A DNA stretch of 64,000 nt from Acorus gramineus (Eukaryota; Streptophyta; Magnoliopsida; Acorales; Acoraceae): the NCBI GenBank assembly GCA_030737835.1, contig JAUJYN010000016.1, forward strand, positions 992,001 to 1,056,000, read 5' to 3'. Position numbers and translations under genes: made by a program. Each line of letters begins with the position of its first letter. Within the stretch, counting starts at the first letter, position 1. Positions 20,686 through 31,779 of the stretch are shown in pieces. The notes beneath the pieces are model-generated. The model searched no databases. It was not told where the DNA came from and saw nothing but the letters and a program-made list of their open reading frames with translations.

Positions 20686-20728
20686 CTCGGGCTAACGTGC
20701 GTGCGGGTCGTATGCACGTTTGCCCGAG
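20686..20728 (+). repeat. Conserved hairpin, family A form
   Basis: CTCGGGC-T-AACGTGC, a 13-nt loop, then GCACGTT-T-GCCCGAG: 14 paired bases with one T-T mismatch. Confidence 0.85.
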
Positions 20729-21166
20729 TGTTGGGTGTTAGTTGTGGGTTTTGTATGTTTTGGTATTTTAGAGTATCTATGTATTGTTCTCACCATATTG
20801 AATGTCTGTCTTGCAGATCTGGATGGACGGTCGCGCGACGACCCAGATAACCGGTGAGTGGGACAATCCAACCCAGTAGAGAGGCGTCATACGCATTTGG
20901 GCGTATACCGACCTCTCCTGGGGCACCATGGATGTATATTAACCGGCAATAATATGTAATCCATGCTTGCATGATTTAAATGTAGAATGCATGCTACCCT
21001 AGTCCTTGTATGTTAAGGACTTGCACCCATAGGATAGGTGTAAGAGCCATGCACAATGCCCTCTGCTTCATGTTAGGAAACCTCGGCCTATGCATGCGTC
21101 CTACTAGTTTATTTATTAATTTAAATGCTAGTGTATGTTAAATCGCATGCCTTAGATAATATTATA

Positions 21167-21285
21167 GGGAGGAGCCTTGCGAGGTCAACATTGAGACCCG
21201 TGTTAGGGTACTCCGTGTTCCTTGTTTGGTTGTCGGGATGTCCTGTATCGGGACCTCATGCTGCCCTCCCAAGGTTTCTAGTCCC
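21167..21285 (+). repeat. 118-bp module, copy 4
   Basis: Flanked by AATATTATA on both sides (left TAATATTATA, right TTAATATTATA). Confidence 0.8.
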
Positions 21286-21348
21286 ATTAATATTATAAGT
21301 AATGTTATATAACTGGTATGATTATTAGCAATTCTAGTGAATATTATA

Positions 21349-21467
21349 GGGGAGGGGCCTTGTGAGGACAGCGGTGAGACCCGGGTTAGGGTACTCCGTG
21401 TTCCTTGTTTGGTTGTCGGGGTATCCTATATCGGGAACTCACGCCGCCCTCCCGAGTTCTTTCCCCC
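21349..21467 (+). repeat. 118-bp module, copy 5 (tandem)
   Basis: Left border GAATATTATA and right border ATGATATTACA. Same pair arrangement as 5674-5976. Confidence 0.8.
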
Positions 21468-21835
21468 AATGATATTACAACCTTGTTTTTATTGTACGTG
21501 TTCCCCGCATCTTGGTTATGCGCCCTGGAGGAACTCTGAAGAGTTCATGGCATTAGAGTTGTAGAGATGTGTTGTCGGCGGATCCGAGTGGATCATATGC
21601 GTATGGATAGGCTGTTCTGTTCCCTTCGTTCGATCCGGTAGAGGCTGCCCCAGCGTTAGAAAGGCCGTCCCTTCTAAGGGCTCCCATCAGTAGGCGCCTC
21701 CTGATATTTGTGACGGACTGTGCTGAAGTTGTGGGGGTGATAGCCCAGCGGCCTACGGAGTGGAGGAGAGACTATCGGTGGACCAAGGGTGACCAACAGC
21801 CTAGTCAGTCCCAAAATCCTATGTCACCCGTGGTA

Positions 21836-21859
21836 GGGTGAGGGTGAGGGTGTAGTGGG
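21836..21859 (+). other. G-quadruplex motif in LTR
   Basis: Four GGG runs with loops TGA, TGA and TGTAGT on the sense strand. Confidence 0.65.
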
Positions 21860-22718
21860 TTGGCGATGAGCGACCCACTGGAGTTGTGATTGGATGATTA
21901 TCAGTCCCAATAGCCTATGTCACCCATTGATGGGTGAGGGTGAGGGTGTGGTGGTTCGGCGAGGTACGAACCACTGGATTATGTTGTTATGTCACGTAGA
22001 GGCTGGATAAATAATTACAATGTGGTCAATATTGTCTGTGATGCATGGGTTGTGCCGTTCATTGAGCGTGTGGCTCACCCCTCGCATATGTTTTCCCCAG
22101 TTGCCACTGAGCCTGAGCTGGAGCCGGAGCAGCAGTTGGAGCTTTCCGACGGATTCCTTCAGTAGTGGAGCAGCGCCACGTTCCGCGAGTGCCAAAGGTT
22201 ATCAGCATCCCATCTTGGCTGTATGTATTTTATTTCCGTGCTTGGCACGCGTCTGTGTATATTTAGTTGTATTGGTGTATATTGGCTCTCACAGGACAGA
22301 TGATTGAGTATCGAGTCTGTAGTATGTTTATTTACAGATTCAGTCTTTTGCTTCCGCATTTGGTGTATATATCATGTCAGCCTCTTTGTTGTCTGAGTGT
22401 CATTCTGGTTGTTTGTGTATGATATATTATTGACCTCCTGTGTAGATTCTGATATCATATATACACTTGCCGCGTCCCGGGGTCGGCCGGCCCTGGGGCG
22501 TGACACGCGGGGTACTGCGCGAGGGGCGCGGGCTGGACGCGCAGTGCGCGCGGGCGCGCACGAGCGTGCGTGTGCCTGCGGCAGCGCGTCTGGGCGCGCG
22601 AGCAGCGCACGGCAGTGCGCCGAGGGTGCTGGGGTGCATGCGTGCGTGCGCATTCGTGCATGTGAGTGCGGGGGGCCATGCGTGTGGCTGCCCGAGTGTT
22701 CGGGTAGGTGTTGGGGCA

Positions 22719-22781
22719 CTCGGACTCGCGGGCGTACATGCGTGGTCGCATGCGTGCGAGGCCGTATGCATGCTTGTCCGA
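22719..22781 (+). repeat. Conserved hairpin, family D form
   Basis: Arms CTCGGAC and GTCCGAG, about 75 bp before the TTGCAG acceptor at 22855. Confidence 0.75.
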
Positions 22782-23688
22782 GTATTGGGTATTTCTAATG
22801 ATTTCTTTGTGTAAATTGTGTTGTTTCTCACCAGTTCGATGCCCCTACCTTGCAGATCTCGTCGGATGGGATGCGCGAGGTCCCGGGTCGTAAGGTGAGT
22901 GGTTTGATTCCAATCCCCCCCCCCTCCCCCCTCTAGGGATGCGCTCGACCCGCGTAGACGCGCGTCGCGCATCGATGGGGCCCCCTAACTAATATGTAGA
23001 TATTTTGCATGCTAGGGATATACATCCATGTATCGTGTATAGAGGCCCGTACATGCCTAGACACCATGTCCTGTACTTAAAAGCCTTGATCTATGCATGA
23101 TCAATATGATGTATCCATGCCACCTTAGACTTGTATGCTAGGGATATGCACCCTCATATTCATTAATATGATGTATCCATGCCACATTAGACCTTGTATG
23201 CTAGGGAAATGCATCCTGACACCATGTTTCATGCTAGGAAAGCCTTGACCTATGCATGTTCCCATTTAGTTTAATTTATTTAAATCAAGATGGGATTATG
23301 TGATTATACTGTTGTAAGCATGCCTTAGAGAATATTATAACCTTGTGGTTATAATATATGTCTCCCCGCATCTTAGTTATGCGCCCTGGAGGAATTCTTG
23401 AGAATTCATGACATTAGAAATGTTAGGAAGCGTTGTCGACGGATCCAAGAGGGATCGCATGCGTGTGGGTAGGCTGTTCTCTTCCCTTTGTTGGATTCGT
23501 GTAGAGACTCCCCAGCGTTAGATAGGCTGTCCTGACAGAGGGCTCCCATCTGTAGGTACCTCCGATGAGTCGGACTGTGCTGATCGTGGGAATAGACCAG
23601 GCGAGCTACGGAGTGGAGGATAGGCTATCGGTGGACCAAGGGTGATTAACAGCCTAGTTAGTCCCAAAAGATCATGTCACTCCTTCGA

Positions 23689-23717
23689 GGGTGAGGGTGA
23701 GGGTGAGGGAAAGTGGG
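23689..23717 (+). other. G-quadruplex motif in LTR
   Basis: Five GGG runs, four of them spaced by TGA. Confidence 0.65.
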
Positions 23718-25119
23718 TTGGCGATGTTATGACCCACTAGCTTGTGTAGTTACTCCCGCTTAGGGACTATGACTACTTTAAGGGTAATATGAGTGTGTTG
23801 CATTGCATAGTTTGTGCCATTCACTGAGAGTGTGGCACACCCCTCGCATTTTCTTCTCCTCCAGAGTGGTAGTTGTTTCCATGGGGTTCGCTTTGCGAAC
23901 ATGGAATGTTCACTCCCAAAGTTGTCCGAGTTGAACTGGCCGGGTTGTAGCTGTCCTGATAGAGGGCTCCCATCCGTAGGTACCACCAATGCAGTCGGAG
24001 GAGTACTGATCATGGGAGTATACCAGGTAGAGGCTACCCGGAAGAGGGTTAATGAATGATGTCGCGAGGGTGGAATCGTTCTTCCCTTCGTTGGATTCGT
24101 GTAGTGACAGCCCCGGCGTTAGACAGGCTATCCTGACAGAGGGCACCCATCTGTAGGTACCTCCGATGTGTTCGAACAGTGCTGATCGTGGGAGTATACC
24201 AGGTAAGCTACGGAGCGGGGAGAGGCTACCAGTGGACCAGGGGTGTAGAGCAGTCTAAGTCTCTCCCAAAGTCCCAAGATGTCTCCTTTCAAGAGTGAGG
24301 GTGTGGATGAGGCGAAGACGCGTCGCCTCGTGACCCATTCGTTGTTCGACCGTTCCCATATTTGTTTGGTCTGGTCTCGTGATCGATGTTGAAGGACATC
24401 ATTGGGCGCTTATCTAGATGTAGATGATCCAGTAGTGTTGAGTAGACCAGTAAATCCGGGTCTCTTCGACCGACGGTATGGTCTCTAGACCAGTAAATCT
24501 GGGTCTCTTCGACCGACGGTATGGTCTCTCCCCATAAGTCCCAAAAGACTCCTCCGGGAGTGAGGGTGGGGGTGAGGTTGGTCGCGCTACCGCGTGACCC
24601 TGTTATCCATTGGGTTTCTACCCATGTTCTCCTTGAAAAAGGAAATTGATTATGTATTGAACTGTAGAATGGTGATTGGTTTCCAGCCACTCACTGAGCT
24701 TGTAGCTCACCCCTCGCATACTGTTTCTTTTCAGGGGCAGTGTTGGGCGTGGAGCTGGAGCTTTCCTGTGGCGTGGTCTTATGGGCGTGGAGCGTTCTGC
24801 CGGTGGGTGGCGAGTGCGAGGCTGTCAGCATTCCTAGAGTCATTTTATGCTTTGTAAATCGTGCATGTGGCACAGGTTGTATTTTCTTTGGTCTAGACTT
24901 GGCTTTCACAGGACATTGATTGTGTATTCGGGTCTATAATAATGTTTTTGATTTACAGACATTGTTATATATTATGCTTCCGCTTTTCAGTCAGTTATCA
25001 TTATCTTGCTTTGCCGCCTTGTGTATTGTTGTTGGTGTCCTTATTGACCTCAGGTATTGATAGCTGATATTATATTAATTTTGCCACATCTCGGGGACGC
25101 CTGGGGCGTGACAAAAAGT

Positions 25120-25131
25120 TGGTATCAGAGC
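25120..25131 (+). other. Primer binding site, initiator-Met tRNA
   Basis: TGGTATCAGAGC, six bases after the LTR end at 25113. Confidence 0.92.
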
Positions 25132-25228
25132 CTGGTCCTGTCAGAGCCAAAGTCTAGTCGTATAGGTGATGAGTCGTAGGATTGTCATCCGAGTCCTCTT
25201 GTGTTAGAGGTTATCTTAGGTTGCTGAC

Positions 25229-25510
25229 ATGCCTCCTCACATCCGTTGACGTGGACGTTGTCGACTGGTTAGGGTCAGTTTTTAAATCTCTTGTGCGGGA
25301 TTAAGGTTTGGGTAGGAGATTTATGCCCAGTAGTGTGATAGTGATGAATTGGTTGCAATTTCTAAGGTATGGATTGTGTCTCGATAATGGAGCTCTTCTC
25401 CGTGTATCCGTATCGCTGGTAACCATTGAGTTCGCGTGTGGCGCCAGTGTAAAGTGTTGAGGATGTGGTATATTGCTCATTAAGGGATGATGTCTTCTTC
25501 TAGCCTTCCT
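25229..25510 (+). pseudogene. gag start remnant
   Basis: ATG CCT CCT at 25229 aligns with the MPPRRG start of the intact gag (3054-4430), and the following R-rich codons are still visible. The frame is lost within 20 codons and no gag domain or zinc knuckle follows, because the region jumps to the 118-bp module. Confidence 0.55.
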
Positions 25511-25518
25511 ACTCAGGA

Positions 25519-25637
25519 TTAAGGGGCCTTGCAGGGTCAGCGTTGAGACCCGGGCTAGGGTACTCCGTGTTCCTTGTTTGGTTGTCGGGATATCCTATAT
25601 CGGGACCTCATGGTGCCCTACCAAGGTTTCTTTTCCC
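25519..25637 (+). repeat. 118-bp module, copy 6 (internal)
   Basis: Sits between the gag remnant and RT-derived sequence, the same position as copies 1 and 8. Confidence 0.75.
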
Positions 25638-26339
25638 AGTCAAGGACTACCTTAGAAGCATCAAATTGATGGTGGATTTTTCCCTCTCACTTGGAAGGTG
25701 CTGTAGCGAGTGGTGATGCGTACGATCGGGATTGGGTGCGTCCTATTGCAGCTCAGTGGGCGATTGCTTGTGGACAGGGTTCCATAGTGGCATCTGGAGT
25801 CGCTTCGATATATCATTGTGCGTTGTAGCTGCCCGGTTGAGGCCAGAGCCCTGTGAGGTGCTCCCAGATGCTATGCTTGTTGGTGCGCCCATATGGCAGA
25901 GATAGTAGGCTTGGGAGGCTACCAGGTAGAGGCCACACCGGGAGAGTGCTGCTAAATGATGTCGAGAGCGTGGATTCCCGTGATGAATCCACCCATGGAG
26001 TGCAGGATGCTGGAGTTCCAATGGTTGTAGATGAGCGACCTATCTCTGGCGGCATGTGAAGCACAGTTGTGGATACTGTCGCGTTTTGCCCCACATTGGT
26101 CGCAAATAAGGAGACGCGATTTTAGCGTTCGTGATGGGATTCAACTGCCCTATCAGATAGATGACGTCGCATAGGCATTGTCGAGGTTCGACGACCCCTT
26201 ATTGCATGTCTTGTTGATTAAGTGCGGTTGAGCAGCTTACCAAGCGTGTAAGTGTTATCATGAGCGCCAGCCATGCTCGAGGAGCAGAATCTGGACTTAA
26301 TTGTTCGAGGTGTTGTTTTGATCTCCCTGTGGAGGTTGT

Positions 26340-26700
26340 AGATCAATTACCTTTGCTGTGAATCGATGATCTGTTTGACCAGCTCTGGGAGCGAGTGTCT
26401 GCTGTTAGATCGATCTTCGCACAAGGGTACCACAAGTTAAAGATCTGGGAGTTAGACATCCTGTAGATGGCCTTTCGTGACCGTTTCGAAGCACTACGAG
26501 TTTTAAGTGCTGCCGTCGGAGTTGACGAAGCGCTGGATGCCCTTGTGGATCTCAAAAGTTTTATTGGGTTCCCGAGGACTACTTTGGGGTAGTCTTCTTT
26601 GAGATTGCTGTGGTGTGATGAAAAGGTGATGTGGGTGACCTTGTTTCCCCAGGTTGGCATGCCCTCAGGCAAGTTTGAGAATCATCATTGAGTGAAAAGC
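26340..26700 (+). pseudogene. Ty3/gypsy reverse transcriptase remnant
   Basis: The plus strand reads LFDQLWE, then GYHKLKIWELDIL, then MAFRDRF, a degraded form of the RT block around the catalytic palm. A later piece reads VDLKSFIGFPRTT. Frameshifts and stops are frequent and the YxDD motif is not visible. Non-functional. Confidence 0.6.
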
Positions 26701-26769
26701 GTCAGTCCATCGAGATTTCCTCAGTGGACGTGGGAGTGGGTTATCAGGGATTGTTGCGGACTCGCTAAT

Positions 26770-27587
26770 GTCACGTTACCTTCGCGATTGTTCGTCTTCA
26801 TGGCACTCCAGTCGGCGCTATTTTCGGTTGAGACACGAGGGTTACTTTGAGGTTGTGGCGCAGCCTTTGGCGCGAGCCTCCATTTAAGTATAGCGTTTCA
26901 TCGCTGATGGACAGCCAGACAAAGAGGACGATTCAGACCTTGGAGGACATGCTAAGTGCCTGCGTGCTCGATGATGAGGGCAGTTGGGTGAGGCACCACC
27001 CATTTGTTGGGGTATGCCTGCAAGACGACTGCCATTCGAGCACCCAGATGGATCTGTGAAGGCACTCTACAGGCGCAGTTTTATACCTCCCTTGTGTTGG
27101 GACGGTTGAGGAGCGCCAGTTGGAGGGGCCATAAGTTAGTTGTTTGACCTTGCGGTGGCCAGGTTGGTTCGTGTGTACATCTGCACCTCCTAGAACCGAC
27201 AGAAGGGCTACCCAGGTCATTGTCGCCAGGGGCTTACCTTTGGGTTTGGCGACCATATTTTCAAGGTGTCCTGGTTAAAGGGCACCCTCTGTTTCGACGT
27301 TCAGGGCAAGCTGAGTTTGCTCTTTAATGGGACCATTTCTCGTCATTGAGTGGATTGGGGAGGTGGCTTATCATGTAGCCTTTCCTCCACGGCTGGCTCA
27401 TGCCCACGACGTCGTCCTTGTCCAATGGCCGAGGCGTTATGTCCACGATCCTGCTCATGTCATTCTATTCGACCGCCTCATCCTCGAGGTGGATTTGTCG
27501 TTCGTGGAGCAGTGGATCGAGGTCAAGGACAAGCATGAGAAGAGGCTCCACGCTAAGACCGTTCCTTTGATTATAGTGTGTTGGTAG
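26770..27587 (+). pseudogene. Ty3/gypsy integrase remnant with C-terminal tail
   Basis: Pieces in order are IVRLHGTPVG, KRTIQTLEDMLSACVLDDEG with GSWVRHH, then a frame (27327-27587) with VIEWIGEVAYHVAFPPRLAH, RRYVHDPAHVI and WIEVKDKHEKRLHAKTVPL. The C-terminal frame is open but starts in the middle of the domain. The HHCC finger and most of the DDE core are missing or broken. The distance to the polypurine tract is about 100 bp. Confidence 0.75.
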
Positions 27588-27686
27588 CGCCAGTCCGGTG
27601 CGAAGACCACTTGGGAGCAAAAGGTTTATGCATGATACTTCAGTCTTCCTTTTGGGTTTCCTTAAATTTCGAGGACTAAATTTTCT

Positions 27687-27699
27687 AAGGGGGGAAGGA
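27687..27699 (+). other. Polypurine tract
   Basis: AAGGGGGGAAGGA directly before the 3' LTR. Confidence 0.9.
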
Positions 27700-28327
27700 T
27701 GTTATGCTTGTGTCATTTGGAGCGCTCTGTTTGAAAATTTGGGTACATAATTTTTTCCTATAAGTTATGTATTTCCAATTTGGTATTTGGATTTGATTTT
27801 GTTAAAATCCAAGATGAAGAGGTTTAAATATGAGTTTACTATGAGATGTCCAGTTTTGAGTTAGCTTTCGTACAGAAGTGGAATTAGATCAACTGGATTC
27901 TTGTAGTAAAAGTTATGGGTATTTTTCCAAGTATACCCCGGGGAGGGAAATTCTGGCAGTAGCCCTTCTCTATGTTTATCTCTAATTTCGGAATAGCTAG
28001 AGGGATTATTTGATCTGGCATAATCATGAAATTTGTAGATAATCTTCTTGGCTTTCCAACGGACTTAGAATTGTGCAATTCGGAGCTGTATCGAGGAAGT
28101 TATGGCTGTTCTAGTGAAGCTTGTACAGAATTTCTAGTCGAAGGGCGACTAGGTCATTTCTCCTTAAGATATTTGTGATAAATATCTCTCTCTCTCTCTC
28201 TCTCCCCTCTCACTTCCACGAATACAACTCATTTGCTCTCCTTCTCTCTTTTCAAACCCCCCACCAAGTGTTTGTTGATATGCCTCAAAGAGAAGAAGAG
28301 AAGGAGATGGTGGAGAAGGAAGTGATG

Positions 28328-28407
28328 GTAGGTTTGGTTGTTGTTGTTTGTTCCCCTCTCTCTCAAGCTCCCTTTCTCATGATCTTCCCCCCCCCCACTG
28401 ATTGCAG
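28328..28407 (+). other. Putative LTR leader intron 1 (80 bp)
   Basis: Donor GTGATG/GTAGGT, T-rich then C-rich body, acceptor GATTGCAG/CCATAG. Confidence 0.6.
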
Positions 28408-28516
28408 CCATAGAGGGCTGAGGAGAGGCCGAGGTGGTGGTGGTGGTGGTGGCGGTTGAGGTGGTCACGGGTGCGTCGAGGGCCCCCGAACCTCCCCCTT
28501 TTGTTCCCCCTCCAAG

Positions 28517-29215
28517 GTGAGCTCCTCCCCTTCTTTTCTTGGTTTTTATGGCTTAAGGGATTGTGGGAAAGTCATGCATGCTAGGTAGATGGGTTAGGGT
28601 GTGTGTGAGGGGTTGGGAAGGGTTAAAATGAGGTTAGGACGGGCTGGGTGCGCGTTGGCAAGTGCAGTCGGGGGCGCAGACGCGCGCGGGTGAGCGGGTG
28701 CACGCGGGAGTGCGCGCGGGTGCTGCCGCGAGCGGGGGTGCGCACGAGGGTGCGCGCGGGCGCGCGCGGGCGTGTGCGCGAGCGTGCGCGCGCGCGGTAG
28801 TGCACCTGGGCATGTGCCTGGGCGCGGGGCAGGGGACCAGTGCGCGCGCGAGCGGGCGTGCGCGTGCTGGGGCGTGCGTGGGGTGTTGCGCGAGGAGGCG
28901 GGCTGGATGTGCAGTGCGCGCGGGCGCGCGCGAGCGTGCGGCAGCGCGTCTGGGCGCATGGGCAGGCGCGCGGCAGTGCGCCGAGGGTGCTGGGGTGTGT
29001 GCGTGCGTGCGCATTCGTGCGTGCGTGTGCGGGGGGCCATGCGTGTGGCTGCCCGAATGTTCGGGTAGGTGTCGGGCACTCGGACTCGCGTGCGTACGTG
29101 CGTGCTCGCATGCGTGCGAGCCCGTATGCATGCTTGTCCGAGTATTGGGTATTTCTAATGATTTCTTTGTGTAAATTGTGTTGTTTCTCACCAGTTGGAT
29201 GCCCCTACCTTGCAG
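28517..29215 (+). other. Putative LTR leader intron 2 (699 bp)
   Basis: Donor CTCCAAG/GTGAGC, acceptor CTACCTTGCAG/ATCTCG; encloses the GC tract (28645-29075) and the hairpin. The next exon is 39 bp. Confidence 0.6.
29079..29141 (+). repeat. Conserved hairpin, family D form
   Basis: Arms CTCGGAC and GTCCGAG with an inner CTCGCATGCGTGCGAG stem. Confidence 0.75.
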
Positions 29216-31779
29216 ATCTCGTCGGATGGGATGCTTGAGGTCCTGGGTTGTAAGGTGAGTTGTTTGATTCCAATCCCCCCCCCCTCTCTAGGGATGCGCT
29301 CGACCCGCGTAGACGCGCGTCACGCATCGATGGGCCCCCCTAACTAATATGTAGATATTTTGCATGCTAGGGATATACATCCATGTCTCGTGTATAGGGG
29401 CCCGTACATGCCTGGACACCATGTCATGTACTTAAAAGCCTTGATCTATGCATGATCAATATGATGTATCCATGCCACCTTAGACTTGTATGCTAGGGAT
29501 ATGCACCCTCATATTGATTAATATGATGTATCCATGCCACATTAGACATTGTATGCTAGGGAAATGCATCTTGACACCATGTTTCATGCTAGGAAAGCCT
29601 TGACCTATGCATGTTCCCATTTAGTTAATTTATTTAAATCAAGATGGGATTATGTGATTATACTGTTGTAAGCATGCCTTAGAGAATATTATAACCTTGT
29701 GGTTATAATATATGTCTCCCCGCTTCTTAGTTATGCGCCCTGGAGGAATTCTTGAGAATTCATGACATTAGAAATGTTAGGAAGCGTTGTCGACGGATCC
29801 AAGAGGATCGCATGCGTGTGGGTAGGCTGTTTCTCTTCCCTTCGTTGGATCCGTGTAGGGACTCCCCAGCGTTAGACAGGCTATCCTGACAGAGGGCTCC
29901 CATCTGTAGGTACCTCCGATGCGTCGAACTGTGCTGATCGTGGGAGTAGACCAGGCGAGCTACGGAGTGGAGGAGAGGCTATCGGTGGACCAAGGGTGAT
30001 TAACAGCCTAGTCAGTCCCAAGAGACCATGTCACCCCTTCGAGGGTGAGGGTGAGGGTGTGGTGGGTTGGCGATGTAACGACCCACTGGCTTGTGTAGTT
30101 ACTCCCGTATAGGGTCTATGTCTACTTTAAGGTTGATATGAGTGTGTTGCGTTGCATAGTTTGTGCCATTCACTGAGATTGTGGCACACCCCTCGCGTAT
30201 TCTTCTCCTCCAGAGTGGGAGTTGTTTCCATGGGGTTCGCTTTGCGAACATGGAATGTTCACTCCCAGGGTTGTTCGAGTTGAAGAGGCTGGGTTGTAGC
30301 TGTCCTGATAGAGGGCTCCCATCCGTAGGTACCACCGATGCAGTCAGAGGGGTACTGATCATGGGAGTATACCAGGTAGAGGCTACCCGGAAGAGGGCTA
30401 ACGAATGATATCGCGAGCGTGGAATCGTTCTTCCCTTCGTTGGATCCATGTAGTGACAGCCCCGGCGTTAGACAGGCTATCCTGACAGAGGGCTCCCATC
30501 TGTAGGTACCTCTGATGTGTTCGGACAGTGCTGATCGTGGGAGTATACCAGGTAAGCTACGGAGCGGGGAGAGGCTACCGGTGGACCAGGGGTGTAGAGC
30601 AGTCTAAGTCTCTCCCAAAGTCCCAAGATGTCTCCTTTCAGGAGTGAGGGTGTGGATGAGGCGAAGACGCGTCGCCTTGTGACCCATTCGTTGTTCGACC
30701 GTTCCCATAGATGTTGGGTCCGGTCTCGTGATCGATGTTGAAGGACATCGTTGGGCGATTATCTAGATGTAGATGATCCAGTAGTGTTGAGTAGACCAGT
30801 AAATCCGGGTCTCTTCGACCGACGGCATGGTCTCTAGACCAGTAAATCCGGGTCTCTTCGACCGATGGTATGGTCTCTCCCCATAAGTCCCAAAAGACTC
30901 CCTCCGGGAGTGAGGGTGGGGGTGAGGTTGGTCGCGCTACCGCGTGACCCTGTTATCCATTGGGTTTTTACCCATGTTCTCCTTGAAAAAGGAAATTGAT
31001 TATGTATTGAACTGTAGAATGGTGATTGGTTTCCAGCCACTCACTGAGCTTGTAGCTCACCCCTCGCATACTGTTTCTTTTCAGGGGCAGTGTTGGGCGT
31101 GGAGCTGGAGCTTTCCTATAGCGTGGTCTTATGGGCGTGGAGCGTTCTGCTGGTGGGTGGTGAGTGTGAGGCTGTCAGCATTCCTAGAGTCATTTTATGC
31201 TTTGTAAATCGTGCATGTGGCACAGGTTGTATTTTCTTTGGTCTAGACTTGGCTTTCACAGGACATTGATTGTGTATTCGGGTCTGTAATAATGTTTTGA
31301 TTTACAGACACTGTTATATATTATGCTTCCGCTTTTCAGTCAGTTATCATTATCTTGCTTTGCCGCCTTGTGTATTGTTGTTGGTGTCTTTATTGACCTC
31401 AGGTATTGATAGCTGATATTATATTTATTTTTCCACGTCTCGGGGACGCCTGGGGCGTGACAGTGATCGTGCATATGGTTCATGCACCCAACTAAGATTA
31501 AATTCTTCTATAAAATATATGCGCATGTTAAAAACTAAGATAGGTGTGGATATGACCCACTATCGGGTTGTACCTTAGTAATTAGAGCGCTAGCGATGTA
31601 ATCGCCCCGTGCATCCGAGCGATGCACTCGTTTGGAATTCAGGAGAATTCATTAGCTTATGGGTTTACTTCTACGTGAGAGCAGAGGTAACCCCCTTTGT
31701 GTCTGAGCGACGCAACGGTGTGGGAGTACAGTAGTATTCTGTATCTCAATAAGTGAGTATGGAGGGTAGTTGTTTTCCA

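Larger units (their letters stand above)
19676..20816 (+). other. Putative LTR leader intron 2 (family A, 1.14 kb)
   Basis: Donor CCCTTG/GTAAGCC, acceptor CTTGCAG/ATCTGG. It holds the whole GC tract and hairpin. The following exon is 20817-20853 with donor CCG/GTGAGTGG. Confidence 0.55.
19086..22505 (+). mobile_element. Solo LTR, family A, third nesting level
   Basis: TGTTATATATGTGTCAC to GGGGCGTGACA, 3420 bp, with target duplication CGCGG at 19081-19085 and 22506-22510. It has a TATA box (19350), a second-exon donor (19676), a GC tract, a hairpin (20686-20728), an acceptor at 20816, a 37-bp exon, a donor GTGAGTGG at 20854, two 118-bp modules and a G-quadruplex motif. The sites for intron 1 are damaged in this copy (GAAGTG for GTAAGA, TTTTGGG for TTTTCAG). 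Confidence 0.92.
17889..25113 (+). mobile_element. 5' LTR of the complete element, containing a solo LTR
   Basis: TGTTGTGCCTGTGTC to GGGGCGTGACA; about 3.80 kb after removing 19086-22505 and one duplicated CGCGG. It has a CT microsatellite (about 18378-18396), leader intron 1 (18521-18598), a (GGT)n run in exon 2 and a donor at 18711. The solo LTR sits in the GC tract of intron 2. The acceptor TTGCAG is at 22855, and three related units with GACAGAGGG...CCCATCTGTAGG lie at 23537-24200. Confidence 0.9.
17889..31462 (+). mobile_element. Complete, internally deleted Ty3/gypsy element, family D
   Basis: Two LTRs in the same orientation, a Met primer site, a polypurine tract and target duplications GTGAT (17884-17888 and 31463-31467). 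Without the nested solo LTR it is about 10.1 kb, of which LTRs are about 7.5 kb and the internal region only 2.6 kb, a LARD-like proportion. Coding remnants are a gag start, an RT piece and an integrase piece, all broken. The first 160 bases of the two LTRs differ by about seven substitutions and one indel, so the insertion is not very recent. Confidence 0.9.
27700..31462 (+). mobile_element. 3' LTR of the complete element (family D reference copy)
   Basis: TGTTATGCTTGTGTC to GGGGCGTGACA, 3763 bp, uninterrupted. Order: U3, CT microsatellite (about 28186-28204), leader exon 1, intron 1 (28328-28407), exon 2 (109 bp), intron 2 (28517-29215) with the GC tract and hairpin, exon 3 (29216-29254), donor TAAG/GTGAGT, tandem units with CCCATCTGTAGGTACC, acceptor TTCTTTTCAG (31084) and a further TTTACAG (31307). 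It lacks the 118-bp module at the AATATTATA site near 29686. Confidence 0.92.

Noticed and set aside
28280-28460. Small frame beginning MPQREEEKEM in the D LTR leader.
   Set aside because: It starts in exon 1, but splicing leads to a stop within a few codons in both D copies, and reading through the intron gives only Val-rich low complexity.
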